Shown here: positions 24,890 to 36,328 of the stretch, in pieces
Position numbering within the stretch: the first letter of the stretch is position 1
How the letters are laid out: each line of letters opens with the position of its first letter
Program-made: the position numbers and the translations under genes
Source of the DNA: Rhizobium sp. L51/94
GTDB taxonomy: Bacteria > Pseudomonadota > Alphaproteobacteria > Rhizobiales > Rhizobiaceae
Assembly: GCF_019355555.1 (NCBI RefSeq)
Contig: NZ_CP072141.1
Span: 1,544,001-1,608,000, forward strand
Direction: 5' to 3'
DNA length: 64,000 nucleotides
The notes under the pieces: generated by a model
Told to the model about the DNA's origin: nothing
Seen by the model: the letters and a program-made list of their open reading frames with translations, nothing else
The model's database searches: none

Positions 24890-25426
24890 ATGACGAACAC
24901 TGCAATTCGCTTCGCAACAATCGCGGTCGGCGCCTGCCTGACCCTCGGCACCCTGACTGTGCCTGTCTTTGCCGCCGGCGACAGCGAGAGCGCGCCGCCG
25001 ACCTGCAAGAAGGGCGAAGTCTACGACAAGAAGGAAAAGAAGTGCGTCAAGCAGTCCGGCGCCAATATCAGCGATGAAGACCGCGCCGACTATGCCTATG
25101 CGCTGGCCAAGGAAGGCCGTTACGAGGAAGCGCTGGCCATGCTCGATACCGTGAAGGACCAGAACAACGCCGAGGTGCTGAACTATCGCGGCTATGCGAC
25201 CCGCAAGCTCGGCCGCACTGATGAGGGCATTTCCTACTACCTGCAGTCGGTCAAGCTCGATCCGAAATACGCCAAGGTCCGCGAATATCTGGGCGAGGCC
25301 TACGTCATCAAGGGTCAGGTCGATCTCGCCAAGGACCAGCTGGCCACCATCCAGTCGATCTGCGGCACCGGCTGCGAAGAGTATCAGGACCTGCATGAGG
25401 CCATCGAGCATCCTGCCAAGATCTGA
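24890..25426 (+). CDS. exported TPR-repeat protein
   Basis: 178 residues. A signal peptide (through LGTLTVPVFAAG) is followed by a lysine-rich segment bounded by two cysteines (CKKGEVYDKKEKKC), and then two or three tetratricopeptide repeats (YAYALAKEGRYEEALAMLD; NYRGYATRKLGRTDEGISYY; VREYLGEAYVIKGQVDLAKD). A cysteine pair (CGTGC) lies near the end. TPR domains bind partner proteins, so this is probably a periplasmic scaffold. ATG 24890 follows AAGGAG at ideal spacing. The ECF sigma gene starts 62 bases downstream, so the protein may be a target or part of its signalling (inference). Confidence 0.85.
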   Translation: MTNTAIRFATIAVGACLTLGTLTVPVFAAGDSESAPPTCKKGEVYDKKEKKCVKQSGANISDEDRADYAYALAKEGRYEEALAMLDTVKDQNNAEVLNYRGYATRKLGRTDEGISYYLQSVKLDPKYAKVREYLGEAYVIKGQVDLAKDQLATIQSICGTGCEEYQDLHEAIEHPAKI

Positions 25427-25488
25427 TCTCCTCCTCTCGGCATCGTCACGCCGGTCACCATCAACGGCGTCTGCGAAAGGGCATCCGC

Positions 25489-26142
25489 TTGTCAGTCGCT
25501 CCTTTGACATTTCCGCCCTATGGGCGGGTGACGGTTCCGGCCTATAGTCGGACAACAGCGCAGTCGCCGGCCAAACCGGCGGCTCGCAGCACAACCTTGC
25601 CTGCGGAGGATGCCATCGCCAGCGAAGACGACATCAGGGCCGGCCTGTCGCAGCATCTGAAGCGCCTCTGGCGCTATGCCATCGTGCTCTCGAGGCAGCG
25701 CGATGTCGCCGACGATCTCGTCCAGGCAACATGCGTGCGGGCCCTAGAGCGAGCCGGCCAATACGATCCCGGTACAAGGCTTGATCGCTGGCTGTTCGCG
25801 ATCCTGCATTCGATCTGGCTGAACGAGGTGCGTTCGCGGCGGGTCCGGATGGGCCAGGGCTTTGTCGAGGCTGACGAAATCCTCGTGTTCGACGGCGCCG
25901 CGCAGACGGAAACGCATCTCATGGCCGTACAGGTCATGCGCAAGGTCCAGGACCTGCCGGAGGCCCAGCGGACTGCTGTCTTTCTGGCCTATGTGGAAGG
26001 CCTATCCTACCGCGAGGTGGCGACCGTCCTCGACGTGCCCATTGGCACCGTGATGAGCCGGCTGGCCGCCGCAAGGGCCAAACTCGCGGAGAACATGGCG
26101 CCATCGGACGGCGAGAGACGATCGAACGAGGAACGGCGATGA
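25489..26142 (+). CDS. ECF-family RNA polymerase sigma factor
   Basis: 217 residues from TTG 25489. Region 2 (HLKRLWRYAIVLSRQRDVAD, LVQATCVRALERAGQYDPGT, then RLDRWLFAILHSIWLNEVRS) and region 4 (LPEAQRTAVFLAYVEGLSYREVA..VPIGTVMSRLAAAR) are both clear. The first 45 residues are proline-rich and unconserved; TTG 25597 would give a protein closer to the usual length, so the start is uncertain. Its stop overlaps the anti-sigma start by four bases (ATGA). I could not place it with confidence in a numbered ECF group; it is not the EcfG/NepR/PhyR general-stress set, which is absent here. Confidence 0.88.
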   Translation: MSVAPLTFPPYGRVTVPAYSRTTAQSPAKPAARSTTLPAEDAIASEDDIRAGLSQHLKRLWRYAIVLSRQRDVADDLVQATCVRALERAGQYDPGTRLDRWLFAILHSIWLNEVRSRRVRMGQGFVEADEILVFDGAAQTETHLMAVQVMRKVQDLPEAQRTAVFLAYVEGLSYREVATVLDVPIGTVMSRLAAARAKLAENMAPSDGERRSNEERR

Positions 26143-26942
26143 GCACCCGCGACAGAAATCATGGTCTCTCCGACGAATTGCTGACCGCCTTCATCGATGG
26201 TGAACTCGGCGCCGACGAGGCTGCAAGGGTGGAGGCGCTGATCGGCGCCGATCCTTCGGTTGCCGAGCGCTTCGACCAGCTCAGCCGCGCCGATCTTCCC
26301 TATGCCGCTGCCTTCGAGCCGCTTCTGGACGCAGCGCCGGGCGACCGGCTGGAGGCCATGCTCGCATCCATTCCACCCGTAAAAGCCAGTCATCGATTTA
26401 CCGCCGCCATCGGCCGGCGCGGTTTCCTCGCCGCGGCAGCCGCCTGTGTCATTGCCGGCATTGCCATCGACCGTGCCGTCATCGGTGTCGATCGCCGATT
26501 GAACCAGCCGGGCGAGGGCGCCGAATGGCGCGCTGTCGTCGCCGACTATGTCGCGCTTTACAGCCCGGATACGCTGAGTGCGCCCGCAGGCGACAGGGCG
26601 GCGCAACTGGCGGAACTCGACCGGGTCGGATCGAAGATCGGCCTTTCCCTCAGCCCCGAGGCCATCGCTCTTCCCGGTGCCGATTTCCGTCGAGCTCAAG
26701 TGCTGCAATACGACGGCGAACCGCTGGCCCAGATCGCCTATCTCGACCCGGAGGACGGCCCGATGGCGCTGTGTATCGTCAAATCTGCAGGCGCTGCCGC
26801 AGGACCTGAAACGGAACGCCGTCACGGCATGAATGTCGTCTACTGGTCGGCCAGAGGACACGCCTTCATGCTGATCGGCCACGCCGACGCCGACCGTATG
26901 AAGATCGCGGCGGAGCAGGTGCGGGCCAGGCTTTCCGCATGA
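26139..26942 (+). CDS. membrane anti-sigma factor for the ECF sigma
   Basis: 267 residues. The N-terminus has the anti-sigma pattern LSDELLTAFIDGELGADEAARVE..LIGADPSVAERFDQL, without a zinc-binding HxxxCxxC. One membrane span follows (GRRGFLAAAAACVIAGIAI, about 88-107), and a periplasmic domain of about 160 residues completes it. It would hold the sigma factor at the membrane until an envelope signal releases it. The translational overlap with the sigma gene supports stoichiometric synthesis. Confidence 0.85.
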   Translation: MSTRDRNHGLSDELLTAFIDGELGADEAARVEALIGADPSVAERFDQLSRADLPYAAAFEPLLDAAPGDRLEAMLASIPPVKASHRFTAAIGRRGFLAAAAACVIAGIAIDRAVIGVDRRLNQPGEGAEWRAVVADYVALYSPDTLSAPAGDRAAQLAELDRVGSKIGLSLSPEAIALPGADFRRAQVLQYDGEPLAQIAYLDPEDGPMALCIVKSAGAAAGPETERRHGMNVVYWSARGHAFMLIGHADADRMKIAAEQVRARLSA

Positions 26943-27087
26943 GACGGTAGCATGGTGGCTCAACCGGCACTGTATTCAAAAAGAATTTGGCGAAAGCCGC
27001 GCATGCTGGTATCCTCGCACCAACGAAAATCAAATGAGTGCCAGCTGCATGCCGTTACGGCCTTGCGCGGTGCGATGGAAGACACAC

Positions 27088-28644
27088 GTGGAAGACCCCG
27101 ACAGCGGCTCAAAGCCGCAAACAGGCGGGGCGTCGGTAGCAGAGCGTGGGAAAAAACCTTCCCGGCGCGCGAGGCGAAAGCGTGGCGGACCTCCGCGCGA
27201 AATAGCCTCCCCTGCGGAACCAGGCCCGATCAGCGCCGCTGATCCCGCCATGCGCCCCAAAGATAACAAAAGCACCCAGCCGCATGGCAAGCGGAAGCGT
27301 CGCCGTCGTGCCAATGGCGGCGAGCGCACGACCGTCGCGGTGGCCGATGCGACGATCCATGTCATGACGATTGTCGAGGCACATCCCGAGCGGCCGTCGC
27401 TGGCTCAGGCTCCCAAAAACGGTGCGAACCGACGCAAGCATCGTGGCAAGCGCGGTTTGCAGGGGCGTCCCCTCGCGCAGGAAAAGCCGGCACATGTGGT
27501 CCCTCCTGCCCACGGCGCCGCGAATGCCCGCAATGCCGCGCAGCACCATGTTCATGGCCGGCATCAGCCGCAGACGCATGCCGATCCGAAGCCTGCCGCC
27601 GACAGCATCGATCACCACCACCAGCAGCCGGTCGATCTCTATGCGGCGCTGGATCTCGGCACCAACAACTGCCGGCTGCTGATCGCCCAGCCTACGCGTC
27701 CCGGGCAGTTCCGCGTCATCGATGCGTTCTCTCGCATTGTCAGGCTCGGCGAGGGCCTCGGTGCCAGCGGGCGGCTTTCGACAGATGCCATGGACCGCGC
27801 CGTGGAAGCACTGCGCATCTGTGCCGCGAAGCTGAAGGCGCGCGATATCCGCCGGATGCGGTTGATTGCCACGGAAGCCTGCCGCGCCGCCGAAAATGGC
27901 GAGCTGTTCCTCGCGCGCGTTCTCGAGGAAACCGGTCTCGAGCTCGAGATCATCGACCGGGAGACAGAAGCGCGCCTTGCCGTCTCCGGTTGCTCCTCGC
28001 TGGTCGGCCCGGAAGCCCGCTCCGTGGTGCTGTTCGACATCGGTGGTGGCTCGTCCGAGATTGCCGTCATTCGCATCGACGATCACCGCTCCAGCCGCCT
28101 TGCCAACCACATCACCCACTGGACGTCGCTGCCGGTCGGCGTCGTCACCCTGTCGGAGCGTCACGGGGGCCGCGACGTCAGCCCTGTCGTCTTCGAGGCA
28201 ATGATCAACGAAGTCGAGGGCATGCTCGACAAGTTCGATTGCCCGCCGTCGCCGCTTGCTATGCGCGACAGCACGGATTTCCACCTGATCGGCACCTCCG
28301 GAACGGTGACGACGCTCGCCGGCGTCCATCTCGATCTGCCGCGTTACGACCGTCGCAAGGTCGACGGCGTCTGGCTGTCCGACGACGAGGTGACGGCAAT
28401 GCAGGCAAAGCTGCTCTCCTGGGATTTCGCCGGTCGCGCTGCCAATCCGTGCATCGGGCCAGATCGCGCCGATCTGGTCCTGGCCGGCTGCGCCATTCTC
28501 GAGGCCATCCGCCGCCGTTGGCCGAGCCCGCGCATGCGCGTTGCCGATCGTGGATTGCGTGAAGGCCTGCTCACCGACATGATGGCAGATGACGGGGTCT
28601 GGCGGCGCGGTCGCTCGCGCCGCGGCTATCGTCCGAACAATTGA
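27088..28644 (+). CDS. ppx: exopolyphosphatase (Ppx/GppA family) with a basic N-terminal extension
   Basis: 518 residues from GTG 27088 (ATG 27034 is an alternative that adds 18 residues). The C-terminal 330 residues are a Ppx/GppA ASKHA-fold phosphatase: [26 protein letters not shown], the glycine-rich ATP/phosphate loop [12 protein letters not shown] and [11 protein letters not shown]. It hydrolyses terminal phosphate from polyphosphate or the gamma phosphate of pppGpp. The first 190 residues are unusual: rich in Arg, Lys, Pro and then His (for example [14 protein letters not shown]), with no predicted fold. The related one-domain enzymes lack this. It precedes rlmE by 13 bases, a pairing common in rhizobia. 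Confidence 0.88.
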   Translation: MEDPDSGSKPQTGGASVAERGKKPSRRARRKRGGPPREIASPAEPGPISAADPAMRPKDNKSTQPHGKRKRRRRANGGERTTVAVADATIHVMTIVEAHPERPSLAQAPKNGANRRKHRGKRGLQGRPLAQEKPAHVVPPAHGAANARNAAQHHVHGRHQPQTHADPKPAADSIDHHHQQPVDLYAALDLGTNNCRLLIAQPTRPGQFRVIDAFSRIVRLGEGLGASGRLSTDAMDRAVEALRICAAKLKARDIRRMRLIATEACRAAENGELFLARVLEETGLELEIIDRETEARLAVSGCSSLVGPEARSVVLFDIGGGSSEIAVIRIDDHRSSRLANHITHWTSLPVGVVTLSERHGGRDVSPVVFEAMINEVEGMLDKFDCPPSPLAMRDSTDFHLIGTSGTVTTLAGVHLDLPRYDRRKVDGVWLSDDEVTAMQAKLLSWDFAGRAANPCIGPDRADLVLAGCAILEAIRRRWPSPRMRVADRGLREGLLTDMMADDGVWRRGRSRRGYRPNN

Positions 28645-28657
28645 AGGGGTCGTATCG

Positions 28658-29377
28658 ATGACCAAACCACCCGTAGGTGCCAACCGCACCGGCCGCAAGC
28701 TTGGCCAGCGCGTCACCAAGAAGAAGATGAAAGCCTCGTCGCGCCAGTGGCTGCATCGTCACATCAACGATCCCTACGTGCAGCGGGCGCAGCTCGAGGG
28801 TTATCGCGCCCGAGCCGCCTTCAAGCTGCTGGAGATCGACGAGAAGCATCACATCCTCAAGGGTGCGCAGCGCATCATCGACCTCGGTGCGGCCCCAGGC
28901 AGCTGGTCGCAGATCGCTGCCAAGGTGACCGGCTCGACCGACGAGGACATCCGCGTCGCTGCGATCGACTTCCTCGAAATGACGCAGCTGCCGGGCGTCA
29001 AGATCCTGCAGCTCGACTTCCTCGACGAACACGCACCGCGCCTCCTGATCGAGGCGGTTGGCGGCCAGCCGGATATCGTTCTCTCCGACATGGCAGCCCC
29101 GACCACCGGCCATCATCGCACCGACCACCTGCGCACCATGCATCTCTGCGAAGTCGCTGCCTATTTCGCTATCGAAGTGCTGGCTGAAGGCGGCCATTTC
29201 CTGGCAAAGACCTTCCAGGGTGGCGCCGAGCGTGACCTGCTGACGCTGCTCAAGCAGAACTTCAAGCAGGTCGTACACGTCAAGCCGGCCTCGTCGAGGC
29301 AGGAATCCGTCGAGATGTTCCTGCTTGCCAAGGGCTTCAAAGGTCGCAAGGCGGATATCGAAGAAGAGACGAATTAA
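28658..29377 (+). CDS. rlmE: 23S rRNA (uridine-2552-2'-O)-methyltransferase
   Basis: 239 residues. RlmE (FtsJ/RrmJ) methylates U2552 of the 23S A-loop late in 50S assembly. Visible are the K-D-K-E catalytic context, namely [13 protein letters not shown] (Lys), the SAM loop [13 protein letters not shown], Asp in LSDMAAP, Lys in FLAKTFQGG and the C-terminal [24 protein letters not shown] 28658 follows GAAGGGG. It lies directly after ppx and is likely cotranscribed. Confidence 0.95.
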   Translation: MTKPPVGANRTGRKLGQRVTKKKMKASSRQWLHRHINDPYVQRAQLEGYRARAAFKLLEIDEKHHILKGAQRIIDLGAAPGSWSQIAAKVTGSTDEDIRVAAIDFLEMTQLPGVKILQLDFLDEHAPRLLIEAVGGQPDIVLSDMAAPTTGHHRTDHLRTMHLCEVAAYFAIEVLAEGGHFLAKTFQGGAERDLLTLLKQNFKQVVHVKPASSRQESVEMFLLAKGFKGRKADIEEETN

Positions 29378-29442
29378 GCCTAGTTTCCAAATTATTCAAA
29401 GCATCACTATGAATAGCCAGTCTCTCTGGCTAATCTTTGCGG

Positions 29443-29826
29443 ATGCTGCTTTACGTCACCATCGGAACCAACGATATCCATCGCGCCGGCGATTTCTACG
29501 ATGCTGTTCTGGCGGGCCTCGGCTACAGGCGCCAGCGGGATTCGGAGGAAGAGATCGGCTATGCTGCCGATGGCGACAGCCGTTGCCGCCTCTGGGTGGT
29601 GATGCCCTTTAACCGGCGCGCGGCCAGCATCGGCAATGGCTCGATGGTTGCGCTGGATGCGGAAAGCCGCGCCGCCGTAGATGCCTTCCATGCGCAGGCG
29701 CTGGCCCATGGCGGCAGCGACGAGGGTGCCCCCGGCCTGCGCTCCTACCACGCCAACTTCTACGCCGCCTATGTCCGCGATCCCGATGGCAACAAGCTCA
29801 GCGCAGTCTGCGAGCAACCTTCCTGA
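29443..29826 (+). CDS. VOC-superfamily (glyoxalase-like) protein
   Basis: 127 residues, one VOC domain with the paired beta-alpha-beta-beta-beta modules: LLYVTIGTNDIHRAGDFYDAVLAGLGY at the start and YAAYVRDPDGNKLSAVC at the end, including the metal-position glutamate-like and His-poor arrangement typical of uncharacterised members. VOC proteins include dioxygenases, epoxide-resistance enzymes and isomerases. ATG 29443 is used because TTG 29437 has no better ribosome site. The neighbouring MFS gene is convergent. Confidence 0.85.
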   Translation: MLLYVTIGTNDIHRAGDFYDAVLAGLGYRRQRDSEEEIGYAADGDSRCRLWVVMPFNRRAASIGNGSMVALDAESRAAVDAFHAQALAHGGSDEGAPGLRSYHANFYAAYVRDPDGNKLSAVCEQPS

Positions 29827-29841
29827 TCGAGGGCTGACGCG

Positions 29842-31269
29842 TTACTCTGCGGCGGGCGTCTGCGGCACAGCCAGAACCTCTGCCTTGCTGGGTCCTGCCC
29901 CATGGCCAGAGAGCAGTGCACCGGCGTTGCGGTCGAGGCGCAGGAACGGCAGCGTCGCGATGACGGTCAGCACCGAGAGCGTGAAGAAGGCGATGTGGAA
30001 ATCGGCGACCTGCAGGCTGGTGCCGCTGAAGAAGGTCGTCGTCTCCAGGATCGCGGCGGCCACGGCAACGCCGAGCGCGAGGCTGACCTGCTGCATCACC
30101 GAGCTCATCGACGTCGCCTGGCTTGCCTCCCGGTCATCGACATCGGCAAAGGCCAGCGCATTGATCCCCGTAAAGAAGAACGACCGCGAGAAGCCTCCGA
30201 GAAGCAGCACGCCGATGATCACGAGGTGAGACGTCGTTGGCTCGAAGAAGCCGATGGCAACCGTGGTCATGGTCGTGACGCCGGCGGCCGTCAGCAGTGC
30301 GGTCCGGAAGCCGAAGGCGGCAAAGACGCGCTTGGCGATGAACTTGGTGCTGATCGCCCCGATGGCGCCGGCAAAGGTGATCAGCCCCGACTGGAATGGG
30401 TTCAGGCCGAAACCCAGCTGCAGCATCAACGGCAATAGGAACGGCATGGCGCCTATGCAGATGCGGAACAGGATGCCGCCGGTCACCGATGCGCGGAACG
30501 TCGGCTTCCGCAACAGTTTCAGATTGAGGATCGGCGACGGATGATTGCGGGCGTGGCCGACATAGAGAAGGCCGCAGACAAAGCCGATGACCACTGCCGA
30601 GATGCCGATATAGGAGGGCAGGGCCGGCAGGCTGATGACGGACATGCCGAAAACGATGCCGGCAGCAGCAAACGAGGTCAGCAGGAAGCCGATGATATCC
30701 AGCTTCGGCGGCGCCATGGCCTCGACTTCCGGCAGGAATATGGTCGCGAGGATAACGCCGACGATGCCGACCGGCACATTGATCAGGAAGATCCAATGCC
30801 AGGAGAAGTAGGTGGTGATGAAGCCACCGAGCGGCGGCCCGGCCAGCGGTCCCACAAGCGCCGGTATGCTGAGCAGCGCCATCGCTGACACCAGATCGCT
30901 GCGCTTGGTGGTGCGCACCAGAACCAGTCGTCCGATCGGCGTCATCATCGAGCCACCGACGCCCTGCAGGAAGCGCGAGCCGACGAACTCCAGCAGGCTG
31001 CCCGATGCGGCGCAGAAGATCGATCCGACGACGAAGACGCAGATAGCAATGCGGAAAATCCGCTTGGCGCCGAAACGATCCGCCATCCAGCCGCTGATCG
31101 GGATGAACACCGCGAGCGCCACCATGTAGGAGGTCAGCGCAAGCTTCAGCGTGATCGGCCCGACATGCAGATCCGCCGCAATCGCCGGCAGCGCCGTGGC
31201 GATCACCGTCGAGTCCATCTGTTCCATGAAGAGTGCGATAGCGAGGATGAGCGGGACGATGCGATTCAT
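29842..31269 (-). CDS. MFS multidrug transporter, DHA2 (EmrB/QacA) family
   Basis: 475 residues with about 14 membrane spans. Motif A after TM2 is ISGWMADRFGAKRIFRIAI, motif C-like GGSMMTPIGRL and LVGPLAGPPLGGFITTYFSWHWIFLINVPVG are characteristic of DHA2 exporters using proton motive force. ATG 31269 is preferred over the frame's ATG 31389, giving the standard MNRIVPLILAIALFMEQMD start. No membrane-fusion (EmrA) partner is adjacent, so it may act alone. The divergent MBL hydrolase shares the promoter region at 31270-31555. Confidence 0.9.
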   Translation of the reverse strand: MNRIVPLILAIALFMEQMDSTVIATALPAIAADLHVGPITLKLALTSYMVALAVFIPISGWMADRFGAKRIFRIAICVFVVGSIFCAASGSLLEFVGSRFLQGVGGSMMTPIGRLVLVRTTKRSDLVSAMALLSIPALVGPLAGPPLGGFITTYFSWHWIFLINVPVGIVGVILATIFLPEVEAMAPPKLDIIGFLLTSFAAAGIVFGMSVISLPALPSYIGISAVVIGFVCGLLYVGHARNHPSPILNLKLLRKPTFRASVTGGILFRICIGAMPFLLPLMLQLGFGLNPFQSGLITFAGAIGAISTKFIAKRVFAAFGFRTALLTAAGVTTMTTVAIGFFEPTTSHLVIIGVLLLGGFSRSFFFTGINALAFADVDDREASQATSMSSVMQQVSLALGVAVAAAILETTTFFSGTSLQVADFHIAFFTLSVLTVIATLPFLRLDRNAGALLSGHGAGPSKAEVLAVPQTPAAE

Positions 31270-31555
31270 AGGCTGGTGCCTTGCATGGGATGCCGTCGTG
31301 GAGATGCCGCCTGGGCGGTAGCCGCTCTCTATTCCTCGGGACTTGCTCTGCCAATCCCCTAATAAGCCTGCTGTCGCTATCGGGATCACGTCTTCGTGAA
31401 ATCGCTTGCCAACCTCGCTGCCTGTCTAGTTTTGACATGTGCCATCAGCATGAAAATGCTAATCGCACCGAGCCGCGCGAGTATGCATTTGACCTTTGGC
31501 CGGAAATTTCGCGCGCATATTTGGCGGCATTGCCGCACTGTAGGAGCAAGACTGT

Positions 31556-32428
31556 ATGACTGTTTTACCGCTGCCGGAAATCAACCAGTTCAAACTGGGT
31601 GCGCTGAAATTCACGGTCATCAAGGACGGCGTCAGCATTCTGGATAGACCCTGGGAAACCTTCGGCGTCAATCAGAGGCCCGAGACGGTGCAGGCACTGC
31701 TGGCAGACAACTTTCTGCCGACCGACCGCTTCGTCAACAGCTATTCGCCGGTCATCATCGACAACGGCAAGGACGTGATCCTCGTCGATACCGGCTTTGG
31801 CGCGGCGATGCGCGAAAAGGGCGGCGGTCGCCTGGCGGCCGGCATGAAGACGGCCGGCTACGAACCGGAGAGCATCACCCGCGTCCTGCTCACCCACCTG
31901 CACGGTGACCACATCGCAGGCTTGATGGAAGACGGAAAGCCGGCCTTCGCGAATGCCAGCTACACAGCCGGTCGCATCGAATATGATTTCTGGACCGATG
32001 AGGCCCGGCAGGGAACTCCCGCTGAAGGCAACCAGAAAAGCGTGCTCGCCAACGTCGTGCCGCTGGCGGAGAAGATCACCTTCGTCAACGACGGCGATAC
32101 GGTGGTGCCCGGCATGACAGCCATGCTGGCGCCCGGCCATACGCCCGGCCACATGGTCTTCCACGTGGAGTCCGAGGGCGAGCAGATCGTGCTGACTGCG
32201 GATACCGCCAACCACTATGTCCTGTCGCTGCAGCAGCCGGACTGGGAGGTCCGTTTCGATCTGGACAAGGTGCAGGCCGCCCAGACACGCCGGCGTATCT
32301 TCGACCTGATCGCGAAGGACCGCATCCCGTTCCTTGGCTACCACATGCCGTTCCCGGCGGTCGGTTTCGTCGAGAAAATCGACACCGGCTTCCGCTTCGT
32401 GCCGAAAAGCTATCAATTCGACTTCTGA
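31556..32428 (+). CDS. metallo-beta-lactamase-fold hydrolase
   Basis: 290 residues without signal peptide. The di-zinc motif THLHGDHIAGL (HxHxDH), a later His (APGHTPGHMVF), Asp in TADTAN and a terminal His (GYHMPFPAVG) complete the binuclear site. The fold family covers lactonases, glyoxalase II and phosphodiesterases. The overall layout resembles AHL-lactonase-like enzymes, but the substrate is not predicted. ATG 31556 follows TAGGAG. It is divergent from the MFS exporter. Confidence 0.87.
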   Translation: MTVLPLPEINQFKLGALKFTVIKDGVSILDRPWETFGVNQRPETVQALLADNFLPTDRFVNSYSPVIIDNGKDVILVDTGFGAAMREKGGGRLAAGMKTAGYEPESITRVLLTHLHGDHIAGLMEDGKPAFANASYTAGRIEYDFWTDEARQGTPAEGNQKSVLANVVPLAEKITFVNDGDTVVPGMTAMLAPGHTPGHMVFHVESEGEQIVLTADTANHYVLSLQQPDWEVRFDLDKVQAAQTRRRIFDLIAKDRIPFLGYHMPFPAVGFVEKIDTGFRFVPKSYQFDF

Positions 32429-32675
32429 CGGCAGCCGACAGGGCAGAGCCCAAATGCCCACGTATACGTCATCCATGAAACTACGACCGGTGCCATCGGC
32501 TCCGGTCGTCGTGGCCTCTCGCCGCCTCATGCATAGCTGCGTTGCAACCGCGCGACTGCGTTTTGCTATTTCCATCGGTCCGCGGACGTGGTACCAGCCC
32601 TCGCCAACTCTTAATCAATTCTTGCATCACCGCCGGGGCGGATAATCATTCCGGGGGTGCTCCGCATTTTCTTAA

Positions 32676-34196
<1,521 letters not shown>

Positions 34197-34199
34197 TTG

Positions 34200-34766
34200 A
34201 TGCAGCCGGACGGCGGGCCTCTGAAACGGTGGATCTCGGGCCTGGCGGCGCTTTGCATAGCGCTGGCAGCCTGGATCTATATGGGTTTCGTGCTGCCATT
34301 CCGGGCTGCCGCTGCGGGTCGTGATGTCCTCGCGATCCGCATAGCGGGCTACGAGGCCGCCGACGTCCGCGACATGGCGGAATTTCTGCGCACCCACCCC
34401 GATGCGGCGGTAATCCAGCATGGACTGGATACCGGGCCGGCGCTGGTCTTCGCGGTGGCGTCCGCAGCCCTGCTTTTCCTGCTCCTGAAGCGCGTCAAAC
34501 CCGGCGGCATCTTTTTCGGCAGGCCGATTCCTCCGGCCGGCGTCTTCCTGCTGTTCTGTCTGCCTATTCTCTACGGACTGGTCGGCTGCGGTGAGACGAT
34601 CCTCGCAATGTTGGTCTTCCCGCCGGCCGTAGCGTCAGAGCAAACGCTTGCATTTGCCTCCGCTGTCATGCCCGTGCTCGGGCGACTGAAGTTCCTGACG
34701 CTGGTTGTGGCCGTCATACTGCTCATCCGCTTCGCCGTCCTCAGCCGCCAGCCCGAACCGGATTGA
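34200..34766 (+). CDS. conserved-type membrane protein of unknown function
   Basis: 188 residues with four hydrophobic segments (about 11-28, 82-98, 112-130, 160-178) and an ordered distribution of charges between them. It begins within four bases of the guaB stop, so it is probably cotranscribed and translated by reinitiation. I do not recognise a family. Two starts, TTG 34197 and ATG 34200, are adjacent; ATG is used. Confidence 0.7.
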   Translation: MQPDGGPLKRWISGLAALCIALAAWIYMGFVLPFRAAAAGRDVLAIRIAGYEAADVRDMAEFLRTHPDAAVIQHGLDTGPALVFAVASAALLFLLLKRVKPGGIFFGRPIPPAGVFLLFCLPILYGLVGCGETILAMLVFPPAVASEQTLAFASAVMPVLGRLKFLTLVVAVILLIRFAVLSRQPEPD

Positions 34767-34902
34767 TAGGCCAGTTGCTGGGCTCGTGGGCAATCCGGAA
34801 GCTGTCGCAAAGTGATCGGCGGATACCCGTTGCAGGCGCTGGCAGGCGCGTGTTTTTTCGACTAGAGCAGCGTCATGTTCCCGCAGTTCTTGGAGTCGCT
34901 GC

Positions 34903-35319
34903 ATGACCGGCTATGAAATGTTTTGGCCCTTGGTGGCGCAGACCGTTCTGGTGCTTATCCTCTACGGCCTGCTCAGCCTGCGCCGCTCTGCTGCCATGAA
35001 GAGCGGCAGGGCTAAGATGGAGCAATTCCGAGAAAATCGCGACGAGCCGGCCGAGAGCCTGGTGGTGCGCAATGCCATCGCCAACCAGTTCGAATTGCCG
35101 GTGCTGTTCTACGTCGTCTCCATCGTCCTGTTCATGACTCAGGCCGACAACCTTCCGGCGGTCGCGCTTGCCTGGTTCTTCGTGGCGATGCGCTATGGCC
35201 ACGCCTATGTGCATGTCACGAGCAACAACCTGCGCTACCGCAGCCCCCTGTTTGCCTTGAGCTTTCTGGCGCTCGTCGGCCTCTGGGTATGGCTGGCGGT
35301 ATGGCTCGCCTTTTCCTAA
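34903..35319 (+). CDS. MAPEG-family membrane protein
   Basis: 138 residues, four membrane spans. Motifs match bacterial MAPEG proteins: Asn/Gln-rich RNAIANQFELPVLFYV (the NQFE segment) and a C-terminal YGHAYVHVTSNNLRYRSPLFALSF. The eukaryotic counterparts are membrane glutathione transferases and eicosanoid enzymes; bacterial members are largely uncharacterised. gshA, which makes a glutathione precursor, is 3 kb away. ATG 34903 follows a GGAGTCGCTGC. Ends one base before the convergent oxyR stop. Confidence 0.85.
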   Translation: MTGYEMFWPLVAQTVLVLILYGLLSLRRSAAMKSGRAKMEQFRENRDEPAESLVVRNAIANQFELPVLFYVVSIVLFMTQADNLPAVALAWFFVAMRYGHAYVHVTSNNLRYRSPLFALSFLALVGLWVWLAVWLAFS

Positions 35320-36219
35320 TCAGCCTGCTACCGGTGCCGGGCTTGCCGCAATGACGGCGTCTGCCAGCGCCTGCATGTCGATGTCGCTCTGGTTATTGCG
35401 CCGCCACGCCAGCCCGATCTCGCGTGACGGCTGAGGCTCCGCGAAGGGGACGATGCGGATGCTGGTACGGCCGGTCTCGGTGGCGACGGCCATTTCGGGG
35501 ATCAGCGTCATTCCCATGTCGTGCGACACCATCTGCAGCAGCGTCGTCATCGACGTCGCCCCGAAATTGACAAGGCTGCGCTTGCCGGCGCCGCAGACGG
35601 AAAGCGCCTGTTCGCGCAGGCAGTGGCCTTCTTCCAGCAGCAGCAGGCGGTCGACATCCACTTCGTTTTCGGTGAGCGGCGACATTAGCACATCATCGCC
35701 GTTCTCGGCCATCGCCATGAAGAACCGGTCGGTGAAAAGCGATCGGGTGCGAATGCCTTCGCCCTCGAGCGGCAGCGCCGCAATGACGGCATCCAGCCTT
35801 CCTTCGGCGAGATCCGCCAGCAGCCGGCTGGTCACCGCCTCCTTCAGTTCGATCTCGACGTTAGGATAAGCGCGGCGCAGGTAGGGCACGAACTGCGGCA
35901 CCAGGTAAGGTGCGACGGTCGGGATGATGCCGATGCGGATCAGCCCGTCGAGCACGCCGCCCTCTCGCCGGACCGACCGCTCGAGCCGATCGACCTCATG
36001 CAATATGGTGTGGACATGGGTCAGCACCTCCTCGCCCTTGCGCGTCAGGATCGTGCTGCCGCGCGTGCGCTCCACCAGCTTGGCGCCGAGATAATTCTCC
36101 ATCTCCATGATCTGCGCGGAAAGTGCCGGCTGGCTGATGTGGACGAGATCGGCGGCCCGGCCGAAATGTCGGGTAGTGGCAAGGGCTTCGAAATAGCGCA
36201 TCTGGCGCAACGTCAGCAT
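35320..36219 (-). CDS. oxyR: peroxide-sensing LysR regulator OxyR
   Basis: 299 residues. The HTH ([20 protein letters not shown]) is followed by a regulatory domain containing [16 protein letters not shown], where Cys200 and Cys209 are nine residues apart exactly as the redox pair Cys199/Cys208 of E. coli OxyR. Peroxide forms a disulfide between them and switches DNA binding. In rhizobia it is typically divergent from katA and activates it; here the divergent gene is a decayed catalase remnant. ATG 36219 opens the canonical [13 protein letters not shown]. Confidence 0.92.
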   Translation of the reverse strand: MLTLRQMRYFEALATTRHFGRAADLVHISQPALSAQIMEMENYLGAKLVERTRGSTILTRKGEEVLTHVHTILHEVDRLERSVRREGGVLDGLIRIGIIPTVAPYLVPQFVPYLRRAYPNVEIELKEAVTSRLLADLAEGRLDAVIAALPLEGEGIRTRSLFTDRFFMAMAENGDDVLMSPLTENEVDVDRLLLLEEGHCLREQALSVCGAGKRSLVNFGATSMTTLLQMVSHDMGMTLIPEMAVATETGRTSIRIVPFAEPQPSREIGLAWRRNNQSDIDMQALADAVIAASPAPVAG

Positions 36220-36328
36220 GATAGGATTTCCGGATCAAAAATGACATCTAATACGATTGGAAATTATCGAAAGTCAATGGGACAAGGTGCGACCGAACGT
36301 GCAGGAGGGTTCAACACGCATCTGAGCC

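Noticed and set aside
36220..36328. OxyR binding site (four tetranucleotide repeats)
   Set aside because: ATAG/ATCT-like tetranucleotides are present but the register is too loose to claim a site.
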